Assembly: GCA_016213985.1 (NCBI GenBank)
Contig: JACRPJ010000043.1
Span: 1 to 5,891 of the forward strand
Length of the DNA stretch: 5,891 nt
DNA from: Candidatus Woesearchaeota archaeon
GTDB lineage: Archaea > Nanobdellota > Nanobdellia > Woesearchaeales > GW2011-AR9
Reading direction: 5' to 3'
In this document: positions 5,150-5,891 of the stretch, piece by piece
Position numbering within the stretch: the stretch's first letter is position 1
Layout of the letters: each line of letters starts with the position of its first letter
Notes under the pieces: generated by a model
The model's input: the letters and a program-made list of their open reading frames with translations, nothing else
What the model was told of the DNA's origin: nothing
Database searches by the model: none
Program-made: the position numbers and the translations under genes

Positions 5150-5189
5150 TTTGAACCCGAAGTCTCCCCCATGCCAAGGGGGCGCGATA

Positions 5190-5211
5190 ATCTCCAACAG
5201 TGAAACTGCTT
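5190..5211 (-). other. tRNA-Ala intron 1 (about 22 nt, D-loop, near position 20)
   Basis: The order is TCC, 5' bulge GG^A, inner helix AGCAG/CTGTT with a TTTCA loop, then GGA and the 3' bulge. The central helix TCC/GGA has 3 pairs, or 4 positions with an A-G mismatch. Removal leaves the D-loop AATCCGGTA with the conserved GG. The 3' edge may shift by 1 nt. Confidence 0.75.
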
Positions 5212-5256
5212 CCGGATTTCGCCACTGGCCCATTTGAAATCTAGAAATATGTCTCA

Positions 5257-5264
5257 TTTAAAAA
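5257..5264 (-). promoter_or_regulatory. TATA box of tRNA-Ala
   Basis: TTTTTAAA on the minus strand is centred about 29 nt upstream of the tRNA 5' end at 5231. Confidence 0.55.
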
Positions 5265-5277
5265 CTTAACCCAAAGC

Positions 5278-5286
5278 TTAATAAAA
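5278..5286 (+). promoter_or_regulatory. TATA box of the 5308 gene
   Basis: TTAATAAAA is centred about 26 nt before the ATG at 5308. A start at the ATG itself would make the mRNA leaderless. No Shine-Dalgarno site is present. Confidence 0.5.
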
Positions 5287-5307
5287 TCCTCCCTATTTCT
5301 GGGAATC

Positions 5308-5880
5308 ATGAAAGCGGTGATAACAGAGGATCTGTTGGATGTCCTTTCTCGAGTGATTGCTATTCTGGAGACAAAAGATAATCAGGATCCGGAAGAACTT
5401 AAAAAATTGAGCGATCATGCTATTGAAGACATCGCTGCACATAAAGATTTGGACTTAGTTTCCATTTCCGTCTTGATTTATTCCATCTACAAAATTCTGC
5501 TTCAGCTCTCTCCGGAAGATTATGCCGACCTGCTGACAGAATTAAAAAATGCGGAAAAGCAGCTGGAGCAGAATAACCTTGGAAGATATAATTTCAGCAT
5601 CAAGAAATTGTACGAGATAGTTAAAAAAAGCGATTCTCAAATTAAAGTGCACTTACAGGATGTGATGCAAGCGGCACGAATCAAGAAAAGCGCTACTTTA
5701 CTGCACAAAGGTCTTTCTATCGGACAGGCTGCTGGTTTAATGGGGTTATCCAACTGGGATTTGCAGCAATACGTAGGTAAGACTGTTTATACCGAGCCTT
5801 CAAAAGAAACTTATCCTGAAAGCAAGCGTCTGGCTCTGGCTTTAACTTTTTTTGTTCCAAAATCCTCCGGAAAAAACTAA
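5308..5880 (+). CDS. small helical protein with HTH-like tail, DPANN-type, function unknown
   Basis: This 190-residue protein is nearly all predicted helix. Residues 8-62 (LLDVLSRVIAILE ... VSISVLIYSIYKI) resemble an N-terminal helical module that I recall from uncharacterised proteins of Woesearchaeota and related DPANN genomes. Residues 66-107 are charged helices that could be a coiled coil. Residues 115-158 contain LSIGQAAGLMGLSNWDLQQYV (136-156), with the spacing of a helix-turn-helix (A-G turn followed by LSNWDLQQYV as recognition helix). It may therefore bind DNA. There are no catalytic motifs, signal peptide or membrane segment. It is transcribed away from tRNA-Ala from its own probable promoter. 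The start is fixed by the TATA box spacing. The family is recalled rather than searched, so treat both lineage and DNA binding as inference. Confidence 0.8.
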   Translation: MKAVITEDLLDVLSRVIAILETKDNQDPEELKKLSDHAIEDIAAHKDLDLVSISVLIYSIYKILLQLSPEDYADLLTELKNAEKQLEQNNLGRYNFSIKKLYEIVKKSDSQIKVHLQDVMQAARIKKSATLLHKGLSIGQAAGLMGLSNWDLQQYVGKTVYTEPSKETYPESKRLALALTFFVPKSSGKN

Positions 5881-5891
5881 AAAAATTTAAT

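Larger units (their letters stand above)
5047..5231 (-). tRNA. tRNA-Ala(GGC) with D-loop and T-loop introns
   Basis: Read on the minus strand from 5231: acceptor GGGCCAG pairs with CTGGTCC (5054-5048) and includes the G3-U70 wobble that identifies alanine tRNAs. Discriminator A73 is at 5047 and no CCA is encoded. The D-stem GCGA/TCGC forms only if an intron is removed from the D-loop. The anticodon stem CCCCC/GGGGG and loop TT-GGC-AT are contiguous, so the anticodon is GGC and there is no anticodon intron. The variable loop is AGACT. The T-stem TCGGG/CCCGA forms only across a large T-loop intron. Exons are about 5231-5212, 5189-5150 and 5060-5047; the spliced length is 74 nt. A generic scan that expects a 37/38 intron would probably miss it. 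It is convergent with tRNA-Pro and followed only by a weak T-rich stretch (5037-5044). Confidence 0.9.

Overview
The window looks like a piece of an archaeal chromosome, most likely from a DPANN-type archaeon with a reduced genome. The evidence is TATA boxes about 26-31 nt upstream of start points, leaderless-looking genes, poly-T stops, tRNA genes without an encoded CCA and interrupted by bulge-helix-bulge introns, and a small 5308-5880 protein resembling ones I associate with Woesearchaeota-like genomes. The lineage is an inference; the archaeal assignment is firm.

Layout. Positions 1-154 (minus) hold a tRNA-Ile(GAT) cut by the window edge at its 3' end and interrupted by three introns. Positions 204-2407 (minus) are a tight three-gene operon of P-loop nucleoside/nucleotide kinases. 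Transcription starts at the 2407 end: an AAA_28/NadR-like kinase, then two overlapping deoxynucleoside-kinase paralogues. A ~340 bp divergent intergenic region follows. Positions 2750-4318 (plus) encode a radical SAM protein with a CX4CX2C cluster motif. From 4269, still inside that gene, to 4535 runs a dense series of short, mostly perfect hairpins of unrelated sequence. Positions 4637-4786 are a structured segment with imperfect inverted ends and an exact 10-bp direct repeat on either side. Positions 4837-4997 (plus) are tRNA-Pro(GGG) with two introns, and 5047-5231 (minus) are tRNA-Ala(GGC) with a D-loop and a T-loop intron. Positions 5308-5880 (plus) encode a small helical protein with a helix-turn-helix-like tail.

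How the parts relate. The kinases suggest salvage of (deoxy)nucleosides, as expected in a cell that scavenges its nucleotides. The three tRNA genes carry seven introns between them, in the D-loop, anticodon stem, anticodon loop, stem/variable junction and T-loop. This implies a splicing endonuclease with relaxed substrate range. The two features I cannot explain are the hairpin array and the repeat-flanked element upstream of tRNA-Pro.
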